A stretch of 64,000 nucleotides of DNA from Macrostomum hystrix (GCA_950097015.1 CATNEN010000029.1:5103501-5167500), one strand, 5' to 3'; positions 46,355-60,100 are shown, numbered from the stretch's first letter. Program-made: numbers and translations. The notes: generated by a model not told the origin, from the letters alone.

Positions 46355-46379
46355 TTTTGGCTATTTTTAGATTTTAGTC

Positions 46380-48403
46380 TTCAAAAATGGAAGCTTGCTA
46401 TGAAGCAAATAAGACTTTCTAAAAATTGGTTTAATAAAAATTGATCAGCAAACAATGGCAATTGTCTAATTATTATGCAGTCTGAAACTGCCAATAAGTC
46501 AGTTCAATACTGTAGTTATAAATACCCTCAATTTATTTGAGCACTACACACAATGCCAAGCTAAAATCCAGACACAAGTAAAGCTTTTGGTAGACAATGA
46601 AATATAAATAATTTTCCAGGAAACAAAATAGAAAAATCTAAAAAATATAAGTTTATGCAATAATAATTATAATATTATTATTTTTATTATCATTATATAA
46701 TTAGCCTTAAATAACTAAAATTTTGCTATACACAAAATACTAGAAAGACATTACTTAAGAAGAAATGCAAAAAAATTAATTTATTTAGTAATACATATTT
46801 ATTACAAATAAATAACACTTATTAGGCCCCTAAATAAAACATTTTAAAATTATATATAATTAATTTTTTTACATAGTAGAATACACAAATTATCAAACTA
46901 ATGTTTTTAGTTTAGTCAAATATAAGTACAATATTTATCCATTGTAAGTATGTATCCTGCCTAATATTAAAGGATAAAAAACAAAGGGCTACTGTGGAGG
47001 CTATATATATTGTTGGATAGTTAGATTGGATAGATAAGATGGATAACTATGAATAAAAATGTATACACTTCTTTTTTAATCAAGAAAGTAATTTTTTTAA
47101 TTGGCTCAACTAACTAATATGTAGGACTTTTGTTGTTTTTTTCTCATTTTTATATAGCTACTATTAAGTATTGTTAAAGAAAAACTGCACCAGAAATTAT
47201 ACCTAGCCTATCCTATAGGCCTATTCTATATATATAGTCAAGTGGCATATGCCATATAGCTGCCACTATTTTGCATTGCTTAAAAAACAATTGTCTGTTT
47301 AGTCTATGGACAGAAGAGGCCACTGTACCCCCTTATTACTTGTAGTTACCAGTTTATTTGCTCAACTTAAGTAATGGGAGATTAAGAGTCCTCCTGAACA
47401 ACATAAATTATCTCCTTTGGATAAAATTAGGGCCTATAACTACCAACAAAGATCATAAGTTGCTCACACAATATAGCTAAATTACAAGTTTAACTGACTA
47501 TAAAATGCTATACTTTTTTAGCGCAAAGTCATATTTTGCTATAAGTAAGTAAGTAAGTAAGTAACTAAGTAATAAAAATCGTGACTGTCAATTCTATCAG
47601 GTCAATTCTGTCAATAGTTGATCAATAATAGACTTTGTATATTAGACTTGCTAATAAGTAAAAATACTAGTCTACACAACCGTCACAACACAACACACGT
47701 GATGGACATGGCCCCATTGCCTAAAAATCTAAATTTGGTCAAATACTATCTCTTTTCACAGCTACATTTCTAATTGAGTATGGAAATGTCAGTTCTTTAC
47801 TAAAAACTTTAGAGCTGAAAAATGAAAACTGAATACTCAATAAAGTAAAGGTAGATGGGGGAAGTAGCATAAGTCCAACTTGAGAAACTAAAAACTAAAT
47901 AATATGCATTATATTAGAGCTTACTGGTCTTGGGTTAGGTTAGAACCATGAAGTCAACTCTAAATTAAAAGAAATTATATTTAAACTACCGCCCTTTTTT
48001 CGGATTTCAGTTACGCTCGTCAAACAATAATTTGATTATTAGAAAGTTGAGGTGTATATATTTTTATATAGCATAGGAACTAAACAATGAATAACATAAA
48101 GAAGAGACGCAAGAATAACTTGAGATTTTGTTCCTTTTGTTGCTTTAATTAATATGGATTTCTATTTAGATAGCGCATCAAACGTATAGCAACTAGCGGT
48201 CAAATGTAGATCTTAGGAAAATTAACAAATGTATATCATCGGAGAAGCTAGGACAACTAGTGGTCTACTTTAGTAGTCCTTGTGAAGAAGTAGGGAATAA
48301 AGCAGTCTTCTGACTTTAAAAAACCGAAGAGTTAAGTCAATTCTTTTTCATTCTGGGACCAAAACAGCTCCAATTAAATATGTACGGTCCCACTCAGTCT
48401 TGC
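46380..48403. other. AT-rich spacer between KEAP1 and the eIF5A-like gene
   Basis: Low-complexity A/T-rich DNA with short homopolymers and a (TAAG)n run near 47545. No gene seen. The KEAP1 promoter should lie in its first part, but no TATA box in the right orientation was identified. Confidence 0.5.
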
Positions 48404-49050
48404 TTAGTTTCCACGATCTCGAGCTCTTCGCACGGCAACGACAGCTTCCTCGCCCATTGAAGCCATGACTGTGACTATTACGGCGCAATAATCACCACTA
48501 CTGGTGTACAGTCGAGTAGCCTCTAGCAGTTGCGACGCCTTGTCCTGAGACAGACGAACGCTGGTTGTGGAACCCGACTTCTCCTCGACTAGAAGCTCCA
48601 CTGCCGGCTCCGGGACTCGGTTCATGCCGTCATCGCTGTACTCAACAATGCGCACAAGTCGGCATTCTCGTTTCTCGACAAGCGGCACTTGCACCACGTC
48701 GCTGCTGGTGTGCGCTGTCACACGCTTCTTTCCGGTGAAGGCGTCAATAGCTGTGAGATGAATCTTGCAGCTGCCGTGCTTGCCTAAAAGTAATTTGTTC
48801 AGACAGTCTTACAGCTTCCAATAGATACTGCTTCATCGCGACCAAGACAAATTTATAAATGTCTGCACTCACCAGTTTTGGAGTTGCTCATCTCAACAAT
48901 CTTGCACGGCCTGCCGCCGATGAGCACATAGCCCTTCACGCGCAGCTCCGAGCAGCGCACGTTTTCATATTGAAGTCCATCAGCTGAGTCGGCGCTCGTT
49001 GTCGGCTTCATTTCAGAATGCACAGTCTTTGAACGCCGACTAGATGCCAT
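48404..49050 (-). CDS. Divergent eIF5A-like protein, 2 exons, 185 aa
   Basis: eIF5A binds the ribosome and relieves stalling and termination defects. It needs hypusine on a lysine in a conserved loop. Exons 49050-48873 and 48783-48404 join in frame (186 codons). The N-domain is recognisable: VRCSELRVKGYVLIGGRPCK, then IVEMSNSKTGKHG. The hypusine lysine would be K61. The family loop TGKHGHAK here reads TGKHGSCK (H to S and A to C two and three residues after His62), and the intron splits the Gly before the lysine. The C-domain is poorly conserved, with only VPLVEKRECRLVRI and an MGEEAVVAVRRA end resembling the family. There is a 27-residue extra Ser-rich N-terminus, and it is longer than typical eIF5A (about 157). 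It is probably a lineage-specific paralogue rather than the housekeeping gene. Confidence 0.85.
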
Positions 49051-49127
49051 TGGCTGATTCCGCGCATGAAAATGTTGGTAAAGGGATGAAAGAAAAGCCC
49101 AGGAGGAAATGGGTTGATTAAAAGCAG

Positions 49128-49133
49128 TATATA
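49128..49133 (-). promoter_or_regulatory. Possible TATA box of the eIF5A-like gene
   Basis: TATATA about 78 nt upstream of the ATG on the minus strand, in a GC-poor context. Confidence 0.3.
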
Positions 49134-49770
49134 GGAAAACCCGCGAATATATATAACATTACTTGGCCTGTGTGTTGCGCTTACATGTTGCAATTTTTAA
49201 CATAAAAATAAATAAGGTAGAGCGTTTACTGTCTTATCTACTTTAAGTAGAATTTATAGTGTTTTATATTCCAAACAAACGCTGTAATGTACGCCCGTAC
49301 TTAAGCGCTTGAAATATACTGCTGCATCTCTGCATGCGTAGCTTTTGTCTGAATCTATTTTTAGAAACAATTCTTGGGAGATTTCTGTCATTATGTTATA
49401 TTTCACCATAGCCTGAAATGCATTCACTAAGGTATGCCATCCATTAGGCCTTCAAATGTCTTGAATGCATGTCCATTAATCACTAAGTACGCATAGTGCT
49501 TTACAGACTGCAACATCAAATTCTACTCTAATATCATAGAATGCGACCCGGGTTCTAACTGATAAATATTGAATTGTGCAGCTTGTTAAGAAATCATGAA
49601 TACACAGTTTAGACAGATCCTATATGGGTTGGTTAGTTCGGAATCAATGTCGGCGCTCTTCTACAGTATACGAGATAGAATTATAGAGTAGCCTAGTCTA
49701 AAGAGAAAGTAACCAAGTTAAACTGAATTTTTAACTGTCAGAAAACTTACACTTTTTACATAGAATCTCT

Positions 49771-52700
49771 GTTAGACAGAACTATCTCCTGTTAGACAGA
49801 ACTATCTCCTGTTAGACAGAACTATCTCCTGTTAGACAGAACTATATTCTGTTAGACAGAACTATATTCTGTTAGACAGAACTATATTCTGTTAGACAGA
49901 ACTATCTCCTGTTAGACAGAACTATCTCCTGTTAGACAGAACTGTCTCCTGTTAGACAGAACTATCTCCTGTTAGACAGAACTATCTCCTGTTAGACAGA
50001 ACTGTCTCCTGTTAGACAGAACTATCTCCTGTTAGACAGAACTATATTCTGTTAGACAGAACTATCTCCTGTTAGACAGAACTGTCTCCTGTTAGACAGA
50101 ACTATATTCTGTTAGACAGAACTATATTCTGTTAGACAGAACTATATTCTGTTAGACAGAACTATCTCCTGTTAGACAGAACTATATTCTGTTAGACAGA
50201 ACTATCTCCTGTTAGACAGAACTATCTCCTGTTAGACAGAACTATCTCCTGTTAGACAGAACTATCTCCTGTTAGACAGAACTATATTCTGTTAGACAGA
50301 ACTATATTCTGTTAGACAGAACTATATTCTGTTAGACAGAACTATCTCCTGTTAGACAGAACTATCTCCTGTTAGACAGAACTATCTCCTGTTAGACAGA
50401 ACTATCTCCTGTTAGACAGAACTATCTCCTGTTAGACAGAACTATCTCCTGTTAGACAGAACTGTCTCCTGTTAGACAGAACTATCTCCTGTTAGACAGA
50501 ACTATATTCTGTTAGACAGAACTATCTCCTGTTAGACAGAACTGTCTCCTGTTAGACAGAACTATATTCTGTTAGACAGAACTATATTCTGTTAGACAGA
50601 ACTATCTCCTGTTAGACAGAACTATCTCATGTTAGACAGAACTATCTCCTGTTAGACAGAACTATCTCCTGTTAGACAGAACTATCTCCTGTTAGACAGA
50701 ACTATCTCCTGTTAGACAGAACTATCTCCTGTTAGACAGAACTATCTCCTGTTAGACAGAACTATCTCCTATTAGACAGAACTATATTCTGTTAGACAGA
50801 ACTATCTCCTGTTAGACAGAACTGTCTCCTGTTAGACAGAACTATATTCTGTTAGACAGAACTATATTCTGTTAGACAGAACTATATTCTGTTAGACAGA
50901 ACTATCTCCTGTTAGACAGAACTATCTCCTGTTAGACAGAACTATCTCCTGTTAGACAGAACTATCTCCTGTTAGACAGAACTATCTCCTGTTAGACAGA
51001 ACTATATTCTGTTAGACAGAACTATATTCTGTTAGACAGAACTATCTCCTGTTAGACAGAACTATATTCTGTTAGACAGAACTATCTCCTGTTAGACAGA
51101 ACTATCTCCTGTTAGACAGAACTGTCTCCTGTTAGACAGAACTATATTCTGTTAGACAGAACTATATTCTGTTAGACAGAACTATATTCTGTTAGACAGA
51201 ACTATCTCCTGTTAGACAGAACTATCTCCTGTTAGACAGAACTATCTCCTGTTAGACAGAACTATCTCCTGTTAGACAGAACTATCTCCTGTTAGACAGA
51301 ACTATCTCCTGTTAGACAGAACTATCTCCTGTTAGACAGAACTATCTCCTATTAGACAGAACTATATTCTGTTAGACAGAACTATCTCCTGTTAGACAGA
51401 ACTATCTCCTGTTAGACAGAACTATCTCCTGTTAGACAGAACTATCTCCTGTTAGACAGAACTATCTCCTGTTAGACAGAACTATATTCTGTTAGACAGA
51501 ACTATATTCTGTTAGACAGAACTATATTCTGTTAGACAGAACTATCTCCTGTTAGACAGAACTATCTCCTGTTAGACAGAACTGTCTCCTGTTAGACAGA
51601 ACTATCTCCTGTTAGACAGAACTATCTCCTGTTAGACAGAACTGTCTCCTGTTAGACAGAACTATCTCCTGTTAGACAGAACTATATTCTGTTAGACAGA
51701 ACTATCTCCTGTTAGACAGAACTGTCTCCTGTTAGACAGAACTATATTCTGTTAGACAGAACTATATTCTGTTAGACAGAACTATCTCCTGTTAGACAGA
51801 ACTATCTCCTGTTAGACAGAACTATCTCCTGTTAGACAGAACTGTCTCCTGTTAGACAGAACTATATTCTGTTAGACAGAACTATATTCTGTTAGACAGA
51901 ACTATATTCTGTTAGACAGAACTATCTCCTGTTAGACAGAACTATCTCCTGTTAGACAGAACTATCTCCTGTTAGACAGAACTATCTCCTGTTAGACAGA
52001 ACTATCTCCTATTAGACAGAACTATATTCTGTTAGACAGAACTATCTCCTGTTAGACAGAACTATCTCCTGTTAGACAGAACTATCTCCTGTTAGACAGA
52101 ACTATCTCCTGTTAGACAGAACTATCTCCTGTTAGACAGAACTATCTCCTGTTAGACAGAACTATCTCCTGTTAGACAGAACTATCTCCTGTTAGACAGA
52201 ACTATATTCTGTTAGACAGAACTATATTCTGTTAGACAGAACTGTCTCCTGTTAGACAGAACTATCTCCTGTTAGACAGAACTATCTCCTGTTAGACAGA
52301 ACTATCTCCTGTTAGACAGAACTATCTCCTGTTAGACAGAACTATCTCCTGTTAGACAGAACTATCTCCTGTTAGACAGAACTATCTCCTGTTAGACAGA
52401 ACTATCTCCTGTTAGACAGAACTATCTCCTGTTAGACAGAACTATATTCTGTTAGACAGAACTATCTCCTGTTAGACAGAACTATCTCCTGTTAGACAGA
52501 ACTATCTCCTGTTAGACAGAACTATATTCTGTTAGACAGAACTATCTCCTGTTAGACAGAACTATCTCCTGTTAGACAGAACTATCTCCTGTTAGACAGA
52601 ACTATATTCTGTTAGACAGAACTATATTCTGTTAGACAGAACTATCTCCTGGTAGACAGAACTATCTCCTGTTAGACAGAACTATATTCTGTTAGACAGA

Positions 52701-52835
52701 ACTATCTCCTGTTAGACAGAACTATCTCCTGTTAGACAGAACTATCTCCTGTTAGACAGAACTATATTCTGTTAGACAGAACTATCTCCTGTTAGACAGA
52801 ACTATATTCTGTTAGACAGAACTATCTCCTGTTAG
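49771..52835. repeat. 3.06-kb indel-free 20-bp satellite
   Basis: 153 consecutive copies of GTTAGACAGAACTATCTCCT in perfect 20-nt register across 3,065 nt. Almost all variation is one of three forms of the second half (ACTATCTCCT, ACTATATTCT, ACTGTCTCCT). Blocks of the three forms recur in similar order (for example around 50770-50930, 51070-51240, 51700-51960), which shows amplification of multi-unit segments. Confidence 0.97.
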
Positions 52836-53299
52836 TCTCCGTTTCGCGGCATACATGGTAGTAAGTAGTAACTGGTACTATGTTTTGTTCAGTCAGTGTT
52901 CATTTACAGGTAAGAATAAAGATAACAACAATTGAGCATGGATTTAATTTCTCAAAAATATAAAATAACGATATAGTTATAACTATAGTTGATATATTTG
53001 TGGCTGCTACTAGGGTTTTCTTTTTTCGTTCTTCATTTTCGCTTCGCTCTCACGATCTTACTAAACAGAATCTGCACAGCAGTCTAGGGAATGATCCTTT
53101 TCCAATTCAAAGCGTGAGAACAAAAATCTCGTTGTGTGGCTTACTCTGCTCAACTAATTATTAAGTACAAAATATAGCGTGTTAAATACGGCATTTTTGG
53201 CCAGTTTGGCAAAAATATCTGTTTTCTATTTTGTCTGCCAAAATTTTGGAAACACGGCTTTCTTGTTTTACAGCTGCAAAAGTACTCATAAAAACTACA

Positions 53300-53550
53300 T
53301 ATGCACTAGTAGTATCTCTCCCATACCTAGTCTCCCCAGTGTCTCATCTCACCCATGTCTTATCTCTCTTCTATCTCATCTCTCCCCTTGTCTCATCTCA
53401 CCCTTGTCTCATCTCTCCTTTGTCTCATCTCTCCCCTACCTCATCTCTCCTATGTCTCCTGACTCCCCTATCTCATGTCTTCCCTATCTCGTCTCTCCCC
53501 TATCTCATCTCTCCTATGTCTCATGTCTCCCCTATCTCATCCCTCCTCCC
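53300..53550. repeat. CT-rich degenerate repeat, inverted partner of 54295-54970
   Basis: About 14 copies of a 16-18-bp unit such as TCTCATCTCTCCCCTATC. It is the reverse complement of the family at 54295-54970. Confidence 0.85.
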
Positions 53551-53791
53551 GGTTGAATCTCGCTACCAAATTTTGGGTTCTCTCTTTGGCTCACAATTAG
53601 AACCCAATCAGAAAAAAATGATGCTCGACTACAGAAAGAGAACAGAGAAGGCCAAGAAAATAGAAAAGGAGATAAATTGTCGATTGGAGCCATCAAGCAG
53701 ATTGATTTACCTACCTATTGAGCGAAAAAATCTGGAAGTCAGAGCTTACATTTTTTCCTTAGAACTTTATAATCAATGAGTAAAGTAGAAG

Positions 53792-53792
<1 letters not shown>

Positions 53793-53843
<51 letters not shown>
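53793..53843. repeat. (ACAG)n microsatellite
   Basis: About 12 tetranucleotide units. Confidence 0.95.
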
Positions 53844-54294
53844 TGCAACCCAATGCCCATACTGTCATTGTCTGTCATCTCAGCTGCGCTGAATTATTAA
53901 CCCAACTGAACATTGTAATTTAGAGCACAGATGATGGTCTGAGCTATCCTGAGAGTCACGATACACTGATAAGGATTTCAGCTTCGATTATACTCGAAAC
54001 AATTGCATGTAGCAAATTAGTGACAATTCCTTCTTACATTCCTGCAATGCGATGTATATATTACCTGCCTTGTAATTCAGAATAGCCTATTCTGCCTCAT
54101 TTTCTGAATAATAATTATAAATAATATAATAATATATGCCAAACTAGAAAACACGCGAACAAAAGAAAGCTACATGATTTTAAAATCTGTGGGAAGTAGC
54201 CAGGCAACAGTTTCTAATGAAAGCAGTGTCATGCAACAAAAACATGTGATCAGCTTACAAATTAGTGCTATGAAGAAGATGCAAGACGGGGATG

Positions 54295-54970
54295 GAGACA
54301 CGGGAGAGATGAGATGTTAGAGAGATGAGACAAAGAAGAGATGGGGTAGTGGAGAGATGAGACACGGGAGAGATGAGATATTAGAGAGATGAGACACAGG
54401 AAAGATGAGACGATGAGACACAGGAGAGATGACACAGGAAAGATGAGACGATGAGACACAGGAGAGATGAGACACAGGAGAGATGAGACACAGGAGAGAT
54501 GAGACACAGGAGAGATGAGACACAGGAGAGATGAGACACAGGAGAGATGAGACACAGGAGAGATGAGACACAGGAGAGATGAGACACAGTAAAGATGAGA
54601 TATTGGAGAGACAAGATAGTGGGGAGATAGATACTGGAGGAATAGGATACGGGAGAGATAATATAGTGAAGAGATGAGATATTGAAAAGATAGGACACGG
54701 GAGAAATGAGACATGGGTGAGATGAGATACAGGTGAGATAAGACGCGCGAGAGATGAGAGACGGGTGAGATTAGATATTGGAGAGATGAGACACGGGAGA
54801 GATGGGACACGGGAGAGATGAGACACGGGAGAGATGAGATATTGGAGAGATGAGACACAGGAGACATGAGACACGGGAGAGATGAGATATTGGAGAGATG
54901 AGACACGGGAGAGATGATATAGTGGAGAGATGAGATAGTAGATATGTGAGATATTGGAGAGATGAGACAC
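54295..54970. repeat. 17-bp tandem array
   Basis: About 40 copies of GAGAGATGAGACACAGG with variants ATATTG and ATAGTG. Its complement matches the array 750 nt upstream, so the pair forms a large imperfect inverted repeat. Confidence 0.92.
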
Positions 54971-55560
54971 GGGAAATTCCAAAATGTTAGTGTCTTTTTA
55001 GCCGATCGGAACTGTTTCGTTTTTCTAACCCGTCTCAAACTTGTAGGCGTATTGCTTGTACCACTTGCACAAAATTGGTTTATAATGCATCAGAGGTGCG
55101 CTACAGTCACAGCGACAGAGAATCATTCGGGCTGCATGATTGTGTTTGATTTACCGGCTAGATAAGCCAGGCTGAAGTGCCAGGGTCGGTGCTTTTGTCT
55201 AGCCGTAAGTTAACAATATATGAATATAATTTTGCCACGCAGCCTTGGGGGAAGCAGGTGGACTGGTTTTTGTTTGCTCACGTGCGTGTCAAAACTAGGA
55301 AATCAAAAAAATGTATCAACAATGTTTTACACTATTGCGAATGTGGCATACGGTTTTGGCAGTTTATTGCTTGTTAACAAAAAATTCTTCCATATTTGGT
55401 CTAAGTCGGTCTAAGTCTTAAATCTGACTGTAAAATACAACTTTTGAGCAAATAATTGCAAGCTGAACAAGACTCTCCAGCTCGGTGAATCGTTAGAAAA
55501 TTTAGAATCGTTAATTAAAAAATCCTGACAATACTTGAAAAATAAATTAACTGGTAGAAT
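54971..55560. other. Spacer, nothing recognised
   Basis: Non-repetitive DNA without a supported gene. Confidence 0.45.
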
Positions 55561-55584
55561 CTTAGACTCGAAGAATAGATTAAC

Positions 55585-56230
55585 TTTTAAGAATCGGTAA
55601 CTTTTGAGAATCGTTAACTTTTGAGAATCGGTAACTTTTGAGAATCGTTAACTTTTAAGAATCGTTAACTTTAAAGAACCGTTAACTTTTGAAAATCGTT
55701 AACTTTTAAGAATCATTAAACTTGAAGAGTCTCATTAATTTTTGAGAATCGTTAACTTTTGAGAATCTTTTACTTTTCGGAATCTTTAACTTTTAAGAAT
55801 CGTTAACTTTTGAAAATCGTTAACTTTTGAGAATCGTCAAACATTGAGAAACGTTATACTTTGAGAATTGTTAACTTCTGAGAATCGTTTAACTTTAAGA
55901 ATCGTTAACTTTAAAAAATCGTTAACTTTTAAGAATCGTTAACTTTTGAGAATCGTTAACTTTTGAGAATCGTTAACTTTTGAGAATCGTTAACTTTTAA
56001 GAATCGTTAACTTTAAAGAACCGTTAACTTTTGAAAATCGTTAACTTTTAAGAATAATTAAACTTGAAGAGTCTCATTAATTTTTAAGAATCGTTAAACT
56101 TTGAAAATCGTTTACTTTTGAAAATCGTTAACTTTTGAGAATCATTAAACTTTTAAAAATCGTTAACTTTTAAGAATCGTTAGCTTATGAGAATTTTTAC
56201 CCTGAACAATCGTTAACTTAAAAAATCGTA
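55585..56230. repeat. 17-bp tandem array, degenerate
   Basis: About 36 copies of GTTAACTTTTGAGAATC with many one-base indels and substitutions. It contains the palindrome GTTAAC in most units. Confidence 0.9.
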
Positions 56231-57101
56231 ATATTGATCTCGTGTTATGATTATCTTGCGGAGTTATTGCTGTTCCAGATCTCCAGTCGGAACAGGTATA
56301 TCACATGTGTCCGGCAAGTAACCAGACCCATTGTTGCTATGGCTGAGGGCCGCAGAAGTGAATGTAACAAAAGCAACTGCCAATATAGGAATGCAATTTG
56401 CATTCAACAATCAGCCCCTATTCAACCATGTCACACGCGCGCGCGCACAACAGACCGTCTTTTTTAGGGATCGATTTCACAAAGTTTGCCTGCCTCTTCA
56501 TTTGCTCACCCTGAGCGCCAGTGCACGCTCTCTCTCTCAATGTTTTCACAGCCAATAAATTATTCATTAGCCTGCGCTATTCCATACACGACTGGGCATT
56601 GTTGGAAGAAAAAGGCATTGTGAAACCGACTAAGAAAGTAACTGAAATAATAGAATAGAAGTTAGTGGAGAGAGATACAGTATGAGCAGCTACAGTTGCT
56701 GCGCAGTGAACAAGTTTTTTGGGGATTCGTTGATTTTTTTTAAAGCTAGCATTTAACCGCCTCCGTGGCAGTAGCTAAAAGAAGAACTCGTTGCCTATTT
56801 CTATGGTGAATACCCTCAGGATAAGGAGAGAGAGAGTAGTATTGTGCCGTGTTATCGAGACTTGGCATGCATTTGTTTCATTGGTCCCTCCAGCTGATTG
56901 GACCAAATCGGAGCAGTCTGTCCGGCAGTTAGTTGACAGGGTTAAAATGGGAAACTCATGCATGCAGTACAGCTCACCCCTCAGTCACTGTCTTCTCACT
57001 GTCTCTCCGCATGCATGCATTGGCGAGCTTGTGACTGCAAATTCTCTGATTTATTCTCTTATAGCAACTTAATCGATACGATCTTTGGTTCAGCTCCGGC
57101 A
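56231..57101. other. Presumed promoter region of the Notch ligand gene
   Basis: Mixed sequence with an alternating (CG)n run at about 56430-56445 and several GCATGC motifs (56866, 56959, 57011). No TATA box was identified and no coding segment recognised. ATG 57113 could be preceded by a splice acceptor (TTTGGTTCAG at 57085-57094). Confidence 0.4.
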
Positions 57102-57116
57102 ATGACGACAGGATGA
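57102..57116 (+). promoter_or_regulatory. Four-codon uORF overlapping the Notch ligand start
   Basis: ATG ACG ACA GGA TGA ends at 57116. Its stop overlaps the ATG of the signal-peptide ORF (57113-57115) as ATGA, the arrangement that favours termination-reinitiation. Confidence 0.5.
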
Positions 57117-60100
57117 TCCACATTTGGCAGCGACAGGCGCGGTTGTCAGTGCCTACCGTTGGACTGATTATTCTGCTGTATCTAACGACCGACAGTCAGG
57201 TGCGTCGCAAGCGGAACAGACACTGTAGGCAGAGAGAAAAACAGAACATCAGAAGGATGAACAGACACTGTTGGCAGAGAGAAACATAGAACATCAGAAG
57301 GATGAACAGACACTGTTGGCAGAGAGAAACATAGAACATCAGAAGGATGAACAGACACTGTTGGCAGAGAGAAACATAGAACATCAGAAGGATGAACAGA
57401 CACTGTAGGCAGGGAGACAGACAGAACATCAGAAGGATGTACAGAAACTGTAGGCAGACAGACAGACAGAACATCAGAAGGATGGACAGCCACTGCAGGC
57501 AGAGAGACAGACAGAACATGAGAAGCATGTACAGACACTGTAGGCAGACAGAAACACAGAACATGAGAAGCATGTACAGACACTGTAGGCAGACAGAAAC
57601 ACAGAACATGAGAAGCATGTACAGACACTGTAGGCAGACAGAAACACAGAACATCAGAAGGATGAACAGACACTGTTGGCAGAGAGAAACATAGAACATC
57701 AGAAGGATGTACAGACACTGTAGGCAGGGAGACAGACAGAACATCAGAAGGATGTACAGACACTGTAGGCAGACAGACAGACAGAACATCAGAAGGATGG
57801 ACAGCCACTGCAGGCAGAGAGACAGACAGAACATGAGAAGCATGTACAGACACTGTAGGCAGACAGAAACACAGAACATGAGAAGCATGTACAGACACTG
57901 TAGGCAGACAGAAACACAGAACATCAGAAGGATGGACAGACACTGTAGGCAGACAGAAACACAGAATATCAGAAGCATGTACAGACACTGCAGGCAGACA
58001 GAAACACAGAACATGAGAAGCATGTACAGACACTGTAGGCAGACAGAAACACAGAACATCAGAAGGATGGACAGACACTGTAGGCAGACAGAAACACAGA
58101 ACATGAGAAGCATGTACAGACACTGTAGGCAGACAGAAACACAGAACATCAGAAGGATGGACAGACACTGTAGGCAGACAGAAACACAGAACATCAGAAG
58201 GATGGACAGACACTGCAGGCAGAGAGACAGACAGAACATCAGAAGGATGAACAGACACTGTTGGCAGACAGAAACACAGAACATCAGAAGGATGGACAGA
58301 CACTGTAGGCAGACAGAAACACAGAACATGAGAAGCATGTACAGACACTGTAGGCAGACAGAAACACAGAACATGAGAAGCATGTACAGACACTGTAGGC
58401 AGACAGAAACACAGAACATGAGAAGCATGTACAGACACTGTAGACAGACAGAAACACAGAACATCAGAAGCATGTACAGACACTGTAGACAGACAGAAAC
58501 ACAGAACATCAGAAGGATGTACAGACACTGTAGGCAGGGAGACAGACAGAACATAAAAAGGATTTACAGACACTGTAGGCAGGAAGACAGACAGAACATC
58601 AGAAGGATGGGCAGCCACTGTAGGCAGACAGACAGACAGACAGACATTGCAGCACAAGTAACACCCAATCAACTCATGCGAAACCTTGTAAACACAGTAA
58701 GATTGTTTTCTATTTAATTTAAGCGCAAGGCAATAAAATGATCTGTCGCAGGCCGGATATTAGCTATGCTATGACATTAGCTATGCCGCCAACAGCATTT
58801 GTCCCTTTGTCTTTGTTAATTTACCTCAACTGTCAGATGCTTTGATTGTGATAAGCCCAACCAATATTCCCACAGGGATCTTTACATGACAACCTCCCAG
58901 TCCAATCTTTCGCATCCCTCATTAGAGCTTGAGACCGACCTTGTGAGTCTAGCGTTTCAAATCCCCATTTTCCAAAATCAGAGTATCGTGCAGCCAGAGA
59001 GGGAAGTCAGTGAAGTCGCGGGTTCAGGTGGAGGTTGAGCGCTGCTCATTCTTTGAGCTGCTCAAACCAGACACGCCCGGCAGCCTCTTGGAGACGCTTT
59101 CAGCTCAACTCTGCCTGCTCAAACTCCCCTGCCTGTCTATTGCCCTGTCTCTCCCCCCAGACCGCTCTTATCAACGGTGAATTGAGCAGTGCTCACGCGT
59201 TAGACACTTTGCCTCCCTACTTTATATAATCATCCCTTTCTATACTCTAGTCATCTTCTCAGCCTCAGACTCAAGCTCAAGCGGTTCCAGGTGGAATTAG
59301 GATAGAAAAGGATACACATGAGTACTCTGAGTATGAGCAAGGTACGTATTGCGCAGGTTCTGATGATTAATTCAAATTATTTTCTTAGCCCCAATAGAAA
59401 TTTTAGATACTAAATTCATTGACAGTAATATGTTGACTTTGACAGTTAACTTTATTTTATCATGAAATAGACGGGCGTATAATTATTACCTGACACCCGA
59501 ACACACCTGACACCCGAAGACACCTGACACCCGAACACACCTGACACCCGAACACACCTGAAACCCGAAGACACCTGAAACCCGAACACACCTGACACCC
59601 GAACACACCTGAAACCCGAAGACACCTGACACCCGAACACACCTGACACCCGAAGACACCTGAAACCCGAACACACCTGAAACCCGAAGACACCTGACAC
59701 CCGAACACACCTGACACCCGAAGACACCTGACACCCGAACACACCTGACACCCGAAGACACCTGAAACCCGAAGACACCTGAAACCCGAACACACCTGAA
59801 ACCCGAACACACCTGACACCCGAACACACCTGACACCCGAACACACCTGAAACCCGAACACACCTGAAACCCGAAGACACCTGAAACCCGAACACACCTG
59901 AAACCCGAACACACCTGACACCCGAACACACCTGACACCCGAACACACCTGAAACCCGAAGACACCTGAAACCCGAACACACCTGAAACCCGAACACACC
60001 TGAAACCCGAACACACCTGACACCCGAACACACCTGAAACCCGAAGACACCTGAAACCCGAACACACCTGAAACCCGAACACACCTGAAACCCGAACACA

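Noticed and set aside
57182..58717. Open frames of 452-496 codons (minus) and 336 codons (plus) with Cys/Leu- or Arg/His-rich repeats
   Set aside because: They follow from a 45-bp unit without stops repeated in frame, inside a Notch ligand intron. There is no start context, domain or non-repeat coding part.
59022..59175. Possible extra exon of the Notch ligand
   Set aside because: Exons 1 and 2 already join in phase to give signal peptide plus MNNL domain. This segment ends in a stop in its best frame and has no family motif.
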